Positions 35,428-42,931 of a DNA stretch of 64,000 nucleotides are shown one piece after another. The stretch lies in contig DAHUXH010000008.1 in assembly GCA_027307235.1 (NCBI GenBank), positions 62,001 to 126,000 of the forward strand, written 5' to 3'. The stretch is from Vulcanimicrobiota bacterium (GTDB taxonomy: Bacteria; Vulcanimicrobiota; Vulcanimicrobiia; Vulcanimicrobiales; Vulcanimicrobiaceae). The stretch's first letter is position 1. The number at the start of each line of letters is the position of its first letter. A program made the position numbers and the translations under genes. The notes below the pieces were generated by a model. That model worked only from the letters and a program-made list of their open reading frames with translations. It made no database searches and had not been told where the DNA came from.

Positions 35428-35475
35428 CGGGGGCTGATTTCCGCCAGGCCGTCGTTGCGAAGAGGCTCGTGTACC
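35424..35475 (-). repeat. half copy of stop-adjacent palindromic element (52-bp tandem duplication)
   Basis: Bases 35424-35475 repeat, with one G/T difference, the left half of copy 3 at 35476-35527, joined head to tail with a period of 52 bp. It contains only the gene-facing arm (GTGACGGGGG, GATTTCCGCCAGGCC, TTCGCAACG complement, stem half) and stops at the tip of the hairpin. The PilZ-like gene stop TGA is at 35425-35427, inside it. Confidence 0.93.
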
Positions 35476-35581
35476 GTGACGGGGGCTGATTTCCGCCAGG
35501 CCTTCGTTGCGAAGAGGCTCGTGTACCGTAGTACACTTCGCCTCTTCGCGCCTCGGCCTGACGAAAATCAGACCCCGTCAC
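35476..35581 (-). repeat. stop-adjacent palindromic element, copy 3
   Basis: A complete 106-bp copy. Outer arms GTGACGGGG / CCCCGTCAC are copy-specific. Minus-strand reading gives the C(TACG)G tip, a perfect 10-bp stem GCGAAGAGGC / GCCTCTTCGC, and an inner arm with two G.T pairs. The stem differs from copies 1 and 6 by a compensating A-T for G-C change. The gene-facing arm is on the left, toward the PilZ-like gene. Confidence 0.94.
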
Positions 35582-35592
35582 TAGATCAAGAT

Positions 35593-35629
35593 GGCGCGTT
35601 GCTTACTGCTGACGCGCTGTTTTGCTTTT
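35593..35629 (+). terminator. intrinsic terminator between palindromic copies 3 and 4
   Basis: A stem GGCGCGT (35593-35599) with ACGCGCT (35612-35618), one G.T pair, 12-base loop, followed by GTTTTGCTTTT. It would end transcription of the PilZ-like gene. As at 28.3 kb, the terminator lies between two mirror-image palindromic elements. Confidence 0.75.
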
Positions 35630-35648
35630 GGAAGGGGAGAGGCTTGTC

Positions 35649-35748
35649 GGAAGGTTTGATTTTCGTCGGGCCTAGGCGCGGTGAGGCGACGTGTACTGTG
35701 GTACACGAGCCTCTCCGCAACGACGGCCTGGCGAAAATCAAACCTTCC
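35649..35748 (+). repeat. stop-adjacent palindromic element, copy 4
   Basis: A 100-bp copy with perfect outer arms GGAAGGTTT / AAACCTTCC, ending on the first base of the TAG stop triplet (35748-35750, minus strand) of the R3H ATPase gene. Inner arm GATTTTCGTCGGGCC / GGCCTGGCGAAAATC has two G.T pairs; the 10-bp stem has one T.T mismatch; the loop is TGTG instead of TACG. The AACGA-bearing arm faces the gene. Confidence 0.94.
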
Positions 35749-37286
35749 TACTCGGACTTGAAGATTCTTACGCGGCGGTTCGGCTCCAAGCCGGTGCTTC
35801 TTGATTGCACTCGGTATTTTTCGGCGAGTTGGTGTTGTTGACGGCGGACGTACGACGTCTGGGGTGAGAGTTCGATGGCCTTGTTGGTCAACATGACCTG
35901 ATAGATCGCTTCCTCGGTCTCGCGCAACGCAATCTCTTCGTTATCGATGGCGCCGAGGTGAAACACGTCGCGCAACGCAGTTTGAATTTGCGTCGTGGTG
36001 TTGGTCTTGATCGAGTAGATCGGCACGTTGTCGGATGCGATCTGCTTGAGTTTCGGCTGCTGCTTGCGTTCGAGTGTCTTGAGCGTCAGCACGACGTCGG
36101 CTTCGTCCCACGCGCGAGCGATCGTCGCGTGGATGCGCAGGTTGTGGACGGCGCGCTCGATCTTGTTGCGCGAAACGCCGTACGGAAAGATCGAGATCGG
36201 TTTCTCGCCTTCTTCGACCTCATGATGGTCCTCGCCGTACGCCTCGGCGATCTGCGGCATCGATTCCGGAACGGCTTCCTGAACGATCGCCACTTGGCCG
36301 GTCGCGGTGCGCTGGCGAATCTCCGGCTGCGGTTGATAGCCGCGCAGGAGAGCATCGACCACCTCGCCGACGTTCTTGTGAATGGCGAGACGATCGCGGT
36401 CGATGATCTCGACGACCACGTCGAACGTCGGAGGAGCTTTGCGCTCGAGCACGGTCTTGCGCGTGCCGCGGCGGCGCGCTTCCTCGTCGGAAAGTGTGAC
36501 CGCGCTGATGCCGCCGACCAGATCGGAGAGCGTCGGATTCATGAGGAGATTTTCGAGCGTCTGACCGTGCGCGGTCCCGATCAACGTCACGCCGCGTTCG
36601 GCGATCGTGCGCGCAGCCACAGCTTCGGCTTCCGTGCCGATCTCGTCGATCACGATGACCTGCGGCATGTGGTTCTCGACGGCTTCGATCATGACGGCGT
36701 GCTGCAGCGCCGGATCGGCGACTTGCATGCGGCGGGCCGTCCCGATGCCCGGATGCGGAATGTCGCTGTCACCGGCGATTTCGTTCGACGAGTCGACGAT
36801 GACGACGCGCTTGCGCTCCTCGCTCAGAATGCGCGCGCACTCGCGCAGCATCGTCGTCTTACCGACGCCCGGGCGGCCGAGCAGGCAGATTGACTGTCCG
36901 CTGCGCAGCACGTCGAGCACGATGTCGATGGTTCCGTACACGGCGCGGCCCACACGACAGGTCAATCCGACGATCTTGCCGGTGCGATTGCGGATCGCGC
37001 TGATGCGATGCAGTGTTTGTTCGATACCCGCGCGATTGTCCGCGCCGAACGGTGAGATGCGCGAACTGACGTGGGCGATATCTTCGTTGGTGACCGACGT
37101 GTCGCTCAGATAGACAAAATCGTGCTCGAAACGAGCCTCGGGCGGACGCCCGAGATCGAGCACGACCTCAATGATGGATTCGAGATTGGGGAGTCTTACG
37201 AGCGCTTGCCGGATCGGCAGGGGGAAGATATCGAGGAGTTGACTGAGCTCCCAGCCGGGGGCGATGGATTCCGCCTTGACCGCCAA
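35748..37286 (-). CDS. SpoIIIAA/Ycf45-like AAA ATPase with C-terminal R3H domain
   Basis: A 512-residue ATPase. Residues about 130-300 form a SpoIIIAA-like secretion-ATPase fold: Walker A LLGRPGVGKTTML, a VVIVDSSNEIAGDSDIPHPGIG segment, Walker B VIVIDEIG, and a TAHGQTLENLL switch. Residues about 350-440 include a central region with PYGVSRNKIERAVHNL and DEADVVLTLK. The C-terminus holds an R3H single-strand-nucleic-acid domain with RRQQH (RxxxH) and ends GLEPNRRVRIFKSE. This layout matches cyanobacterial/plastid Ycf45 and related proteins, whose role is not established. A nucleic-acid-linked motor is inferred. The N-terminal ~100 residues (SpoIIIAA-like) precede. Confidence 0.88.
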   Translation of the reverse strand: MAVKAESIAPGWELSQLLDIFPLPIRQALVRLPNLESIIEVVLDLGRPPEARFEHDFVYLSDTSVTNEDIAHVSSRISPFGADNRAGIEQTLHRISAIRNRTGKIVGLTCRVGRAVYGTIDIVLDVLRSGQSICLLGRPGVGKTTMLRECARILSEERKRVVIVDSSNEIAGDSDIPHPGIGTARRMQVADPALQHAVMIEAVENHMPQVIVIDEIGTEAEAVAARTIAERGVTLIGTAHGQTLENLLMNPTLSDLVGGISAVTLSDEEARRRGTRKTVLERKAPPTFDVVVEIIDRDRLAIHKNVGEVVDALLRGYQPQPEIRQRTATGQVAIVQEAVPESMPQIAEAYGEDHHEVEEGEKPISIFPYGVSRNKIERAVHNLRIHATIARAWDEADVVLTLKTLERKQQPKLKQIASDNVPIYSIKTNTTTQIQTALRDVFHLGAIDNEEIALRETEEAIYQVMLTNKAIELSPQTSYVRRQQHQLAEKYRVQSRSTGLEPNRRVRIFKSE

Positions 37287-37376
37287 TACTGACCCTCTCT
37301 TCCCAGATGAGTCCGTTTTAAAAACAGTTGCACGGCCGCAGGCGGTTCCCTGCCGCGTGCAATCGAAGAAACGCGC
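37287..37376. other. short divergent intergenic region
   Basis: Ninety bases between the R3H ATPase and glycosyltransferase starts. It contains TTTTAAAAACAG near 37316, an AT-rich patch unusual for this DNA that could be part of a promoter. Nothing else is seen. Confidence 0.35.
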
Positions 37377-38522
37377 ATGCGTGTGCTTTTCGTTCCGCGC
37401 GGCGACGTCGAACGCGCCTTCGGCGGCGACATTTTACAAATGAGCGCGACCGCGCACCGGCTGCGCGACCTCGGCGTCGAACTGGACGTCGGTCCGCCGG
37501 AGCGCGCGCTGGCCGAGCGCTACGACGTCGTGCATCTTTGGACGCCGTTGCAGTTTCCCGAACAGCTCCTCGCGCAGCTCGACGAACTCCAACCCGTTCG
37601 GCACCATAGCAAAGTCGTGCTCTCGACCATTTGGGCGCCGTTTACCACGATGGCATGGATGCGGGCGGCAAAAGGCTGGTTGTACGGACGCAGCCCCGAT
37701 CTCGGGGCGCTCGACATCTTTTCCGCCGAGCACGATCTGCGCCAACTCGCCAATCGCGAACTGCAGTTCTCGGTGGACGGATCGTATGTGTATCCGTACG
37801 CGGCCCATCCCGGCGCCGCGCTGTGCCGTCACGTGATCGAGCGCGTCGATGCGATGTTGCCCAACGCCTACATGGAAGCGCAAGCAATCTTTACCAACAT
37901 GGGCGTGCACTGCGACTTCTTTGTCGTGCCCAACGCTGTCGACGTCGAGTTGTTCTCGGCCGCCGATCCGCAAGCGGTTCCGGCCGAGATTCGCGATCGT
38001 CCGTTCGCGATGATGAGCGCGCGTTTCGACAGCCGCAAGCAACAAGATTTCGTGTTGCTCGCACTCAAGCATCTCGACGTCCCGCTCGTGTTCGTGGGCG
38101 GCATCGGCGACGTCGAGACGTTTCATCGGTTCAAGGCAATAGGAGCCACGCGCAGGGCTCCCGTCTTTCTGCTCCCGATGATGCCGCAGGACCAGCTACG
38201 CAATCTCTATGCCGCCGCAAGCGTGCATCTCATGCCGAGTCTGTTCGAATCTCCGGGCCTCGCCTCGCTCGAAGCCGCGCTGCTGGATTGCAGCCTCGTG
38301 GTCGGCGGTCTCGGGTATGAAACCGAATACTTCCGCGAAGAGGCCTATTATTGCGACCCGTGCGATGCGTTTTCGATCGCGCGCGCCGTCGAGCGCGCCT
38401 TCGCCAACCACGAGGCCGACAGTGAACGGCGCGCATCCCTGCGTGACCGGATTACGCGCGACTACACGTGGCTTGCCGCCGCCCAAGCCACCGCCCGCGC
38501 CTACGAACGAGTAACGCGCTAG
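37377..38522 (+). CDS. GT-B fold glycosyltransferase (GT4-like)
   Basis: A 381-residue cytosolic glycosyltransferase. N-terminal Rossmann half starts MRVLFVPRGDVERAFGGD with the glycine-rich acceptor loop; the second half has PNAVDVELF (near 185), FAMMSARFDSRKQQDFVLLALK, and the donor-site block MPSLFESPGLASLEAALLDC carrying the E(x7)E motif of GT4 retaining enzymes. An unusual insert-like region (STIWAPFTTMAWMRAAKGWLYGRS) follows strand 3. Likely transfers a sugar from a nucleotide donor onto a surface polymer or lipid; the acceptor is not readable and no other surface-polysaccharide genes lie nearby. Confidence 0.9.
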   Translation: MRVLFVPRGDVERAFGGDILQMSATAHRLRDLGVELDVGPPERALAERYDVVHLWTPLQFPEQLLAQLDELQPVRHHSKVVLSTIWAPFTTMAWMRAAKGWLYGRSPDLGALDIFSAEHDLRQLANRELQFSVDGSYVYPYAAHPGAALCRHVIERVDAMLPNAYMEAQAIFTNMGVHCDFFVVPNAVDVELFSAADPQAVPAEIRDRPFAMMSARFDSRKQQDFVLLALKHLDVPLVFVGGIGDVETFHRFKAIGATRRAPVFLLPMMPQDQLRNLYAAASVHLMPSLFESPGLASLEAALLDCSLVVGGLGYETEYFREEAYYCDPCDAFSIARAVERAFANHEADSERRASLRDRITRDYTWLAAAQATARAYERVTR

Positions 38523-38696
38523 CGTCCAGGAAGCCGCCATCAACGCGCGACGCGCGACGCGCGAACGGCGTTATCGACGAGGTCTGCGATGCGGTTGCGG
38601 CGTTACCATCGATCGCGCGCGATCTCGGCGTGACGCGCGCAACCTTGCACGAAGTCACTCGCGCGACGGCCGAACAGCTCGCGCTGGTACGAACCG
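38523..38696 (+). other. intergenic region with an orphan protein-like reading frame
   Basis: After the glycosyltransferase stop a frame (stop at 38705-38707) reads GVIDEVCDAVAALPSIARDL and then GVTRATLHEVTRATAEQLAL, helical in look, but it has no ATG, GTG or TTG at a sensible position after the upstream gene. It also carries a short CGCGA repeat (38543-38562). It may be the decayed 3' end of a gene, or chance coding in GC-rich DNA. Confidence 0.3.
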
Positions 38697-40181
38697 CTAT
38701 TCCTTGACGACGCGGATGATCTTGAGTTCGTCGTCGTAGGGGCCTTGGATGCGGGTGCCCGCTTTCATCTCCAAACGCAGATAGTCGATCAGCCCGTCTG
38801 TGATCTCTTCTCCGGGGGAGAGCACAGGGATGCCCGGCGGGTAAGGCGAGATCGTCTCGGCGCAGATGCGTCCCTTGCTCTCGCGAAACTTGACGAACTC
38901 GGTCTGCGCGAGAAACGCGTCGCGCGGAAGCATCCGCATCGGCGGAATCTCGGGCAACCGGTACGAGCCCTTCTTCAAGCGCTGCTGGAGCACGCCCGAG
39001 GGCGCGTAGAGATCGACCGGGCGTTCGTCGCGTGCGAGTTCTTCGAAGGCAGCGACGAAGCGGTCCGCCGCATCGCTGGTCGTGCCGATCGTGAAGAGCG
39101 CGACGACGTTGAACAAGTCCGCCAGCTCGACTTGAATGTTGTAACGGCGGCGCAGAATCTCCGACGCCTCGTAGCCCGTGTAGCCGAGACCTTTGACGGC
39201 GACGGTGATCTTCGTCGGATCGAGATTGAAGACACCGTGACGCCCGCGAATCTCTTCACCGAAGCAGTAGATACCGGCGATGCGGTTCAGGCGGCGCCGC
39301 GTCTCTTGCGCGAGGTCGATCGTGCGCGAAAGCAGCGCCGCCCCGTTGGTTGCCATCTGCATGCGTGCTACGTCGAGCGAGGCGACCATCGGCAGATTGG
39401 GCGACGTCGACAAGAACATCTTGAGGACCGACTTCAAGCGATCGACCCGGACGCGATCGCCGATCTGGTGAAGCATTGCACACTGCGAAAATGCCGAGAG
39501 CATCTTGTGCGTCGAATTGATGCACATGTCGGCGCGGGCTTGCGTCGCCGAGATCGGCAATGCGGGATGAAACTGGAAGTGCGGTCCCCAGGCCTCGTCG
39601 ACGAGCAGCAGTTTTCCGGCATCGTGAACGATGCGTTCGATCGCCTGAAGATCCGCCGCGACACCGTAATACGTCGGTGAAACAACGTACACAGCCTTGA
39701 TGTCCGGATGCTCGTCCAGCGTGCGCGCGATCGTGTCGGGCGTCACGCAATGATCCATGTGCATCTCTTGATCAACGGCGGGCTGCATATAGATCGGATG
39801 CGCGCCGCTCATCACCAGGCCGCCGAGCATCGACTTGTGCGAATTGCGCGGGACGGCGATCTTGTCGCCGGGATTGATCGCGGTCATCATCATGCACTGA
39901 TTGCCGCTGGTCGAACCGTTGATGAGGAAGAACGTGCGGTCGGCGCCGTAGGCTTCGGCGGCGAGTTCTTGCGCCTCTCTGATCGACTCAGTCGGCTGCA
40001 GCAGATCGTCGATGCCCGGCATGGGCGTTAAGTCGATCGCGCAGATGTTGTCGCCGACGAATTCGCGGAACGAGCGCTCCATGCCGATGCCCTGCATGTG
40101 GCCCGGCGTGTGAAACGGGATGACGCCTGAGTCGACATAGTCGAGCAGCGCCTGAAAGTAGGGCGTTTTGGTTTGGTCCAC
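38697..40181 (-). CDS. Orn/Lys/Arg decarboxylase family, short form
   Basis: A 494-residue fold-type-I PLP enzyme. PLP-binding K226 lies in CINSTHKMLSAFSQ; other family blocks are IPFHTPGHMQGIG at 21-33, TFFLINGSTSGNQ near 84 and the C-terminal AETISPYPPGIPVLSPGE typical of this group. It lacks the N-terminal wing domain of inducible enterobacterial enzymes, as in the Bacillus SpeA (arginine decarboxylase) type. Arg versus Lys as substrate cannot be settled. It starts 13 bases after bioB and so is probably the fifth gene of the biotin operon. Polyamine synthesis links to mtnP. Confidence 0.9.
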   Translation of the reverse strand: MDQTKTPYFQALLDYVDSGVIPFHTPGHMQGIGMERSFREFVGDNICAIDLTPMPGIDDLLQPTESIREAQELAAEAYGADRTFFLINGSTSGNQCMMMTAINPGDKIAVPRNSHKSMLGGLVMSGAHPIYMQPAVDQEMHMDHCVTPDTIARTLDEHPDIKAVYVVSPTYYGVAADLQAIERIVHDAGKLLLVDEAWGPHFQFHPALPISATQARADMCINSTHKMLSAFSQCAMLHQIGDRVRVDRLKSVLKMFLSTSPNLPMVASLDVARMQMATNGAALLSRTIDLAQETRRRLNRIAGIYCFGEEIRGRHGVFNLDPTKITVAVKGLGYTGYEASEILRRRYNIQVELADLFNVVALFTIGTTSDAADRFVAAFEELARDERPVDLYAPSGVLQQRLKKGSYRLPEIPPMRMLPRDAFLAQTEFVKFRESKGRICAETISPYPPGIPVLSPGEEITDGLIDYLRLEMKAGTRIQGPYDDELKIIRVVKE

Positions 40182-40193
40182 CGCCGGTCGCGC

Positions 40194-41177
40194 CTAGGCC
40201 AGAATTTCGAAGCCGAGGCGATCGAGCATCGCGAAGTCGTCGGCGTCCCGGCGACCTTGCGTCGTCAAGTAGTTCCCGAGCACGATTCCGCTCGCGCCGC
40301 TGCGCATGCCGAGGTCTTGCAGCCCTTGCAGCGTGATCTCACGGCCGCCCGCGAAGCGCACGAGCGCGCGCGGCAGAGCCAGACGCGCCGCCGCGACGAA
40401 GCGCAGCGCCTGCGTCGGTTCCACGACTGAACGATCGCCGAACGGCGTTCCTTCGCGCGGGTTCAGGAAATTGATCGGCACCTCTTGCGGTTCGAGGTGC
40501 TGCAACGCACACAAGAACTCGACGCGGTCTTCGATCGTCTCGCCCATGCCAATGATGCCGCCGCAGCACAGTTCGAGGCCGTGCGCCTTCACGCTCTGAC
40601 ACGTCTCCCAGCGCTCATCGTAGGTGTGCGTGGTGCAGACCGACGGAAAGTACCGGCGAGAAGTTTCGAGATTGTGATTGACTTTGTCGACGCCCGCCTC
40701 GACGAGCTTTGCCAGATGCTCTTCGCGCAAAATGCCGAGCGAGACCGCGACCGTGAGCGGCAATTCCGCTTTGATGATGCGTACTGCTTCGCAGACGCGA
40801 TCGATCAGCTTCATCGAAGGACCGCGCACCGCGACCACGATGCAAAACTCGCTTGCGCCGCGCAGACGCGCGTCCCGCGCAGCCTCGACAAAGCCTTCAA
40901 CGCTCGAGAGCGGCTCGGGCGAAACATCGGTTGCATAGCGCGCGGATTGCGAACAGAAGTTGCAATCCTCCGAACAGCCGCCTTTCTTGGCGTTGTAGAG
41001 CACTTCGACGGCGATGCCGTTGCCGCAAAACTTCTCACGCACTTCGTCAGCCAGCGCGAGCAGAGCGGGAACGTCGCTATCGGGAAGACGCATGATCGCG
41101 TCGAGCAGGTCGCGATCGGCGGGAAGACCGTTTTCAAGAACGCGCTCACGAGCGCGTTCGAGGATGCTGTGGGGCAC
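40194..41177 (-). CDS. bioB: biotin synthase
   Basis: A 327-residue radical-SAM enzyme that converts dethiobiotin to biotin. The radical cluster is C68, C72 and C75 in GGCSEDCNFC. Downstream the family keeps the [2Fe-2S] cysteines (SEFCIVVAV, HNLETSRRYF context, ELCCGGIIGMGET) and the NFLNPREGTPF and RFAGGRE segments, the last with the unusual Arg ligand. Fourth in bioA-bioF-bioD-bioB; 21 bases separate it from bioD. Confidence 0.97.
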   Translation of the reverse strand: MPHSILERARERVLENGLPADRDLLDAIMRLPDSDVPALLALADEVREKFCGNGIAVEVLYNAKKGGCSEDCNFCSQSARYATDVSPEPLSSVEGFVEAARDARLRGASEFCIVVAVRGPSMKLIDRVCEAVRIIKAELPLTVAVSLGILREEHLAKLVEAGVDKVNHNLETSRRYFPSVCTTHTYDERWETCQSVKAHGLELCCGGIIGMGETIEDRVEFLCALQHLEPQEVPINFLNPREGTPFGDRSVVEPTQALRFVAAARLALPRALVRFAGGREITLQGLQDLGMRSGASGIVLGNYLTTQGRRDADDFAMLDRLGFEILA

Positions 41178-41198
41178 GAGCGTTTCGGTTACCTCGAA

Positions 41199-41846
41199 TT
41201 AATGGATCAGCGAACCGAAGAGTCGCGCGCCGGCTTCGACGGCGCTGCTTTCATCGCTCGCAAACGGCAGAATCCCCACTCGCGGCGCGATTCCCTGCAA
41301 CGCCCGCTCAACGTCGCGCCGGTAGGCGGGCTGCGCACTCCCCCAGCGCTCGCAGAGCACGACAAAAGCCACGCGCAGGTCGGCGTGCTCGCACGCTTCG
41401 AGCGTCAGCCGCGCGTGGTTGATGCAGCCCAGCCGAAGCCCGACGACGAGCACGGTCGCGAGGCCCGCCGGACCGGCGACGTGGCGAAAATCCTCACGCG
41501 CGTTGAGCGGCACGAGCAGCCCGCCCGCCCCCTCCGCGACGAGCGGCCCGGGGCGCTCGCGCAAGCGAGCGCGCAGATCGCCTGCCGCGACCGGTGTACG
41601 GCCTTCGGCAAGCGCTGCGCTCCAGGGATCGGCCGGTGCGGCGAAGCGCGCGTACTCGATGCCTTCGCATCCCGAGAGCGCCGCCGCACGCTGCGCATCG
41701 CCCGGGTCACCGCCGGCGACCCCGGTCTGCACGAGTTTCACGATCGCCGGCGTGAGCGCGGCTTCGCGCAGCGCGCGTGCCAGCGACGCGCTCACGATCG
41801 TCTTGCCGACATCGGTGTCGGTGCCGGTTACGAAGTAGCGATGCAC
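41199..41846 (-). CDS. bioD: dethiobiotin synthetase
   Basis: A 215-residue ATP-dependent carboxylase closing the ureido ring from diaminopelargonate and CO2. P-loop GTDTDVGKTIVS at 8-19; substrate segment VKLVQTGVAGGD; LVAEGAGGLLVPL near 102-114; and VGLRLGCINHARLTLEA. The start overlaps the 3' end of bioF by 19 bases. Canonical size. Confidence 0.95.
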   Translation of the reverse strand: MHRYFVTGTDTDVGKTIVSASLARALREAALTPAIVKLVQTGVAGGDPGDAQRAAALSGCEGIEYARFAAPADPWSAALAEGRTPVAAGDLRARLRERPGPLVAEGAGGLLVPLNAREDFRHVAGPAGLATVLVVGLRLGCINHARLTLEACEHADLRVAFVVLCERWGSAQPAYRRDVERALQGIAPRVGILPFASDESSAVEAGARLFGSLIH

Positions 41847-42931
41847 CGCTGCAGTTCGCGCAAGAAGATGTCGAGGTGCTCGTCGGTATGATCGGCGCGT
41901 ACAGCCAGACGCAGACGTGACGCTCCCGGAGGAACGGTGGGCGGACGCACGGCCGGCGCGTAGATGCGCTTCTCCAACAGCGCGCGCGAGAGGTTGAGCG
42001 CATGCGTCTCGGTGCCGAGCAGGATGGGAACGATCGGTGATCGTTCATCGCCGCACGTCACAGCGCCGACTTCACGCAGACCGCTTCTCATCAGTTGTGA
42101 CGCTCTGACCAAGCGCGAGCGGCTTTCGTCTGCTTGGCGCGCGATGGCAAGCGCGACGCGGGCCGCGAGCGCCAACTGCGGCGGCAGCGCGGTGTCGAAG
42201 ATGAACGTGCGCGCGGTGCTGATCAGCAGTTCGATGACGCGCGCGGGACCGGCGACGAAACCGCCGAGCCCGCCCAACGCTTTGGAGAGTGTCCCGAACA
42301 CGACGATGCGCGGATCGTCGAGTCCGTGTGCCAATCCGGCGCCTTCACGACCGAACACGCCGAGCGCGTGCGCCTCGTCCAGCAGCAGCACGTCGTCGGG
42401 TCCGAGTTGTGCGAGCAGCGCGGCCGGTTCGACGCGGTCGCCGTCCATGCCGAAGAGCGTCTCACTGACGACCATCGTCGCCGCCGGACGCCTTTCTCGC
42501 CCCGGCAGCGCTCCGTGCGGATAGATGGTGCGCGCGACCTTGGTGAGACGGATGCCGTCGATGAACGAGGCGTGCGTGAGCGCGTCGGACGCAATGGCAT
42601 CCACGACCGGGGCAAGCGCGGTGACGGCCCCGATCGCTGCGAGATAGCCGGACGAGAAGAGCAGCGCGCGCTCGCGCCCGAGCCACGCGGCAAGCTCTTC
42701 TTCCAACAACGAGTGTTCCCGGTGGCGTCCCCCGAGCAGACGCGCGCCACCCGATCCGACCCGGCGCGCGCGTTTGAGCGCCTCGACCACGCGAGGATCG
42801 GCGGCCAGTCCGAGATAGTCGTTGCTTGCGAAGTCGATGACGTTCTCGACCTGATACGCTTGCAGTTCGCGCGTCCGATGCTGCGCCGCGATCTGCGCGA
42901 GCCGCTCCTCGATCCGCCCGATATAGCTCAC
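41828..42931 (-). CDS. bioF: 8-amino-7-oxononanoate synthase
   Basis: A 367-residue alpha-oxoamine synthase condensing pimeloyl-thioester with alanine. PLP lysine K217 in FGTLSKALGGLGG; substrate and cofactor blocks FASNDYLGLAADPRV, GSGGARLLGGRHREHSLLEEELAAWLG and LLLDEAHALGVFG. GTG start overlaps the bioA stop as GTGA. Slightly shorter than E. coli BioF but complete. A related AONS-family function (for example aminobutyrate-CoA ligase) is unlikely given the bio neighbours. Confidence 0.95.
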   Translation of the reverse strand: MSYIGRIEERLAQIAAQHRTRELQAYQVENVIDFASNDYLGLAADPRVVEALKRARRVGSGGARLLGGRHREHSLLEEELAAWLGRERALLFSSGYLAAIGAVTALAPVVDAIASDALTHASFIDGIRLTKVARTIYPHGALPGRERRPAATMVVSETLFGMDGDRVEPAALLAQLGPDDVLLLDEAHALGVFGREGAGLAHGLDDPRIVVFGTLSKALGGLGGFVAGPARVIELLISTARTFIFDTALPPQLALAARVALAIARQADESRSRLVRASQLMRSGLREVGAVTCGDERSPIVPILLGTETHALNLSRALLEKRIYAPAVRPPTVPPGASRLRLAVRADHTDEHLDIFLRELQRCIATS

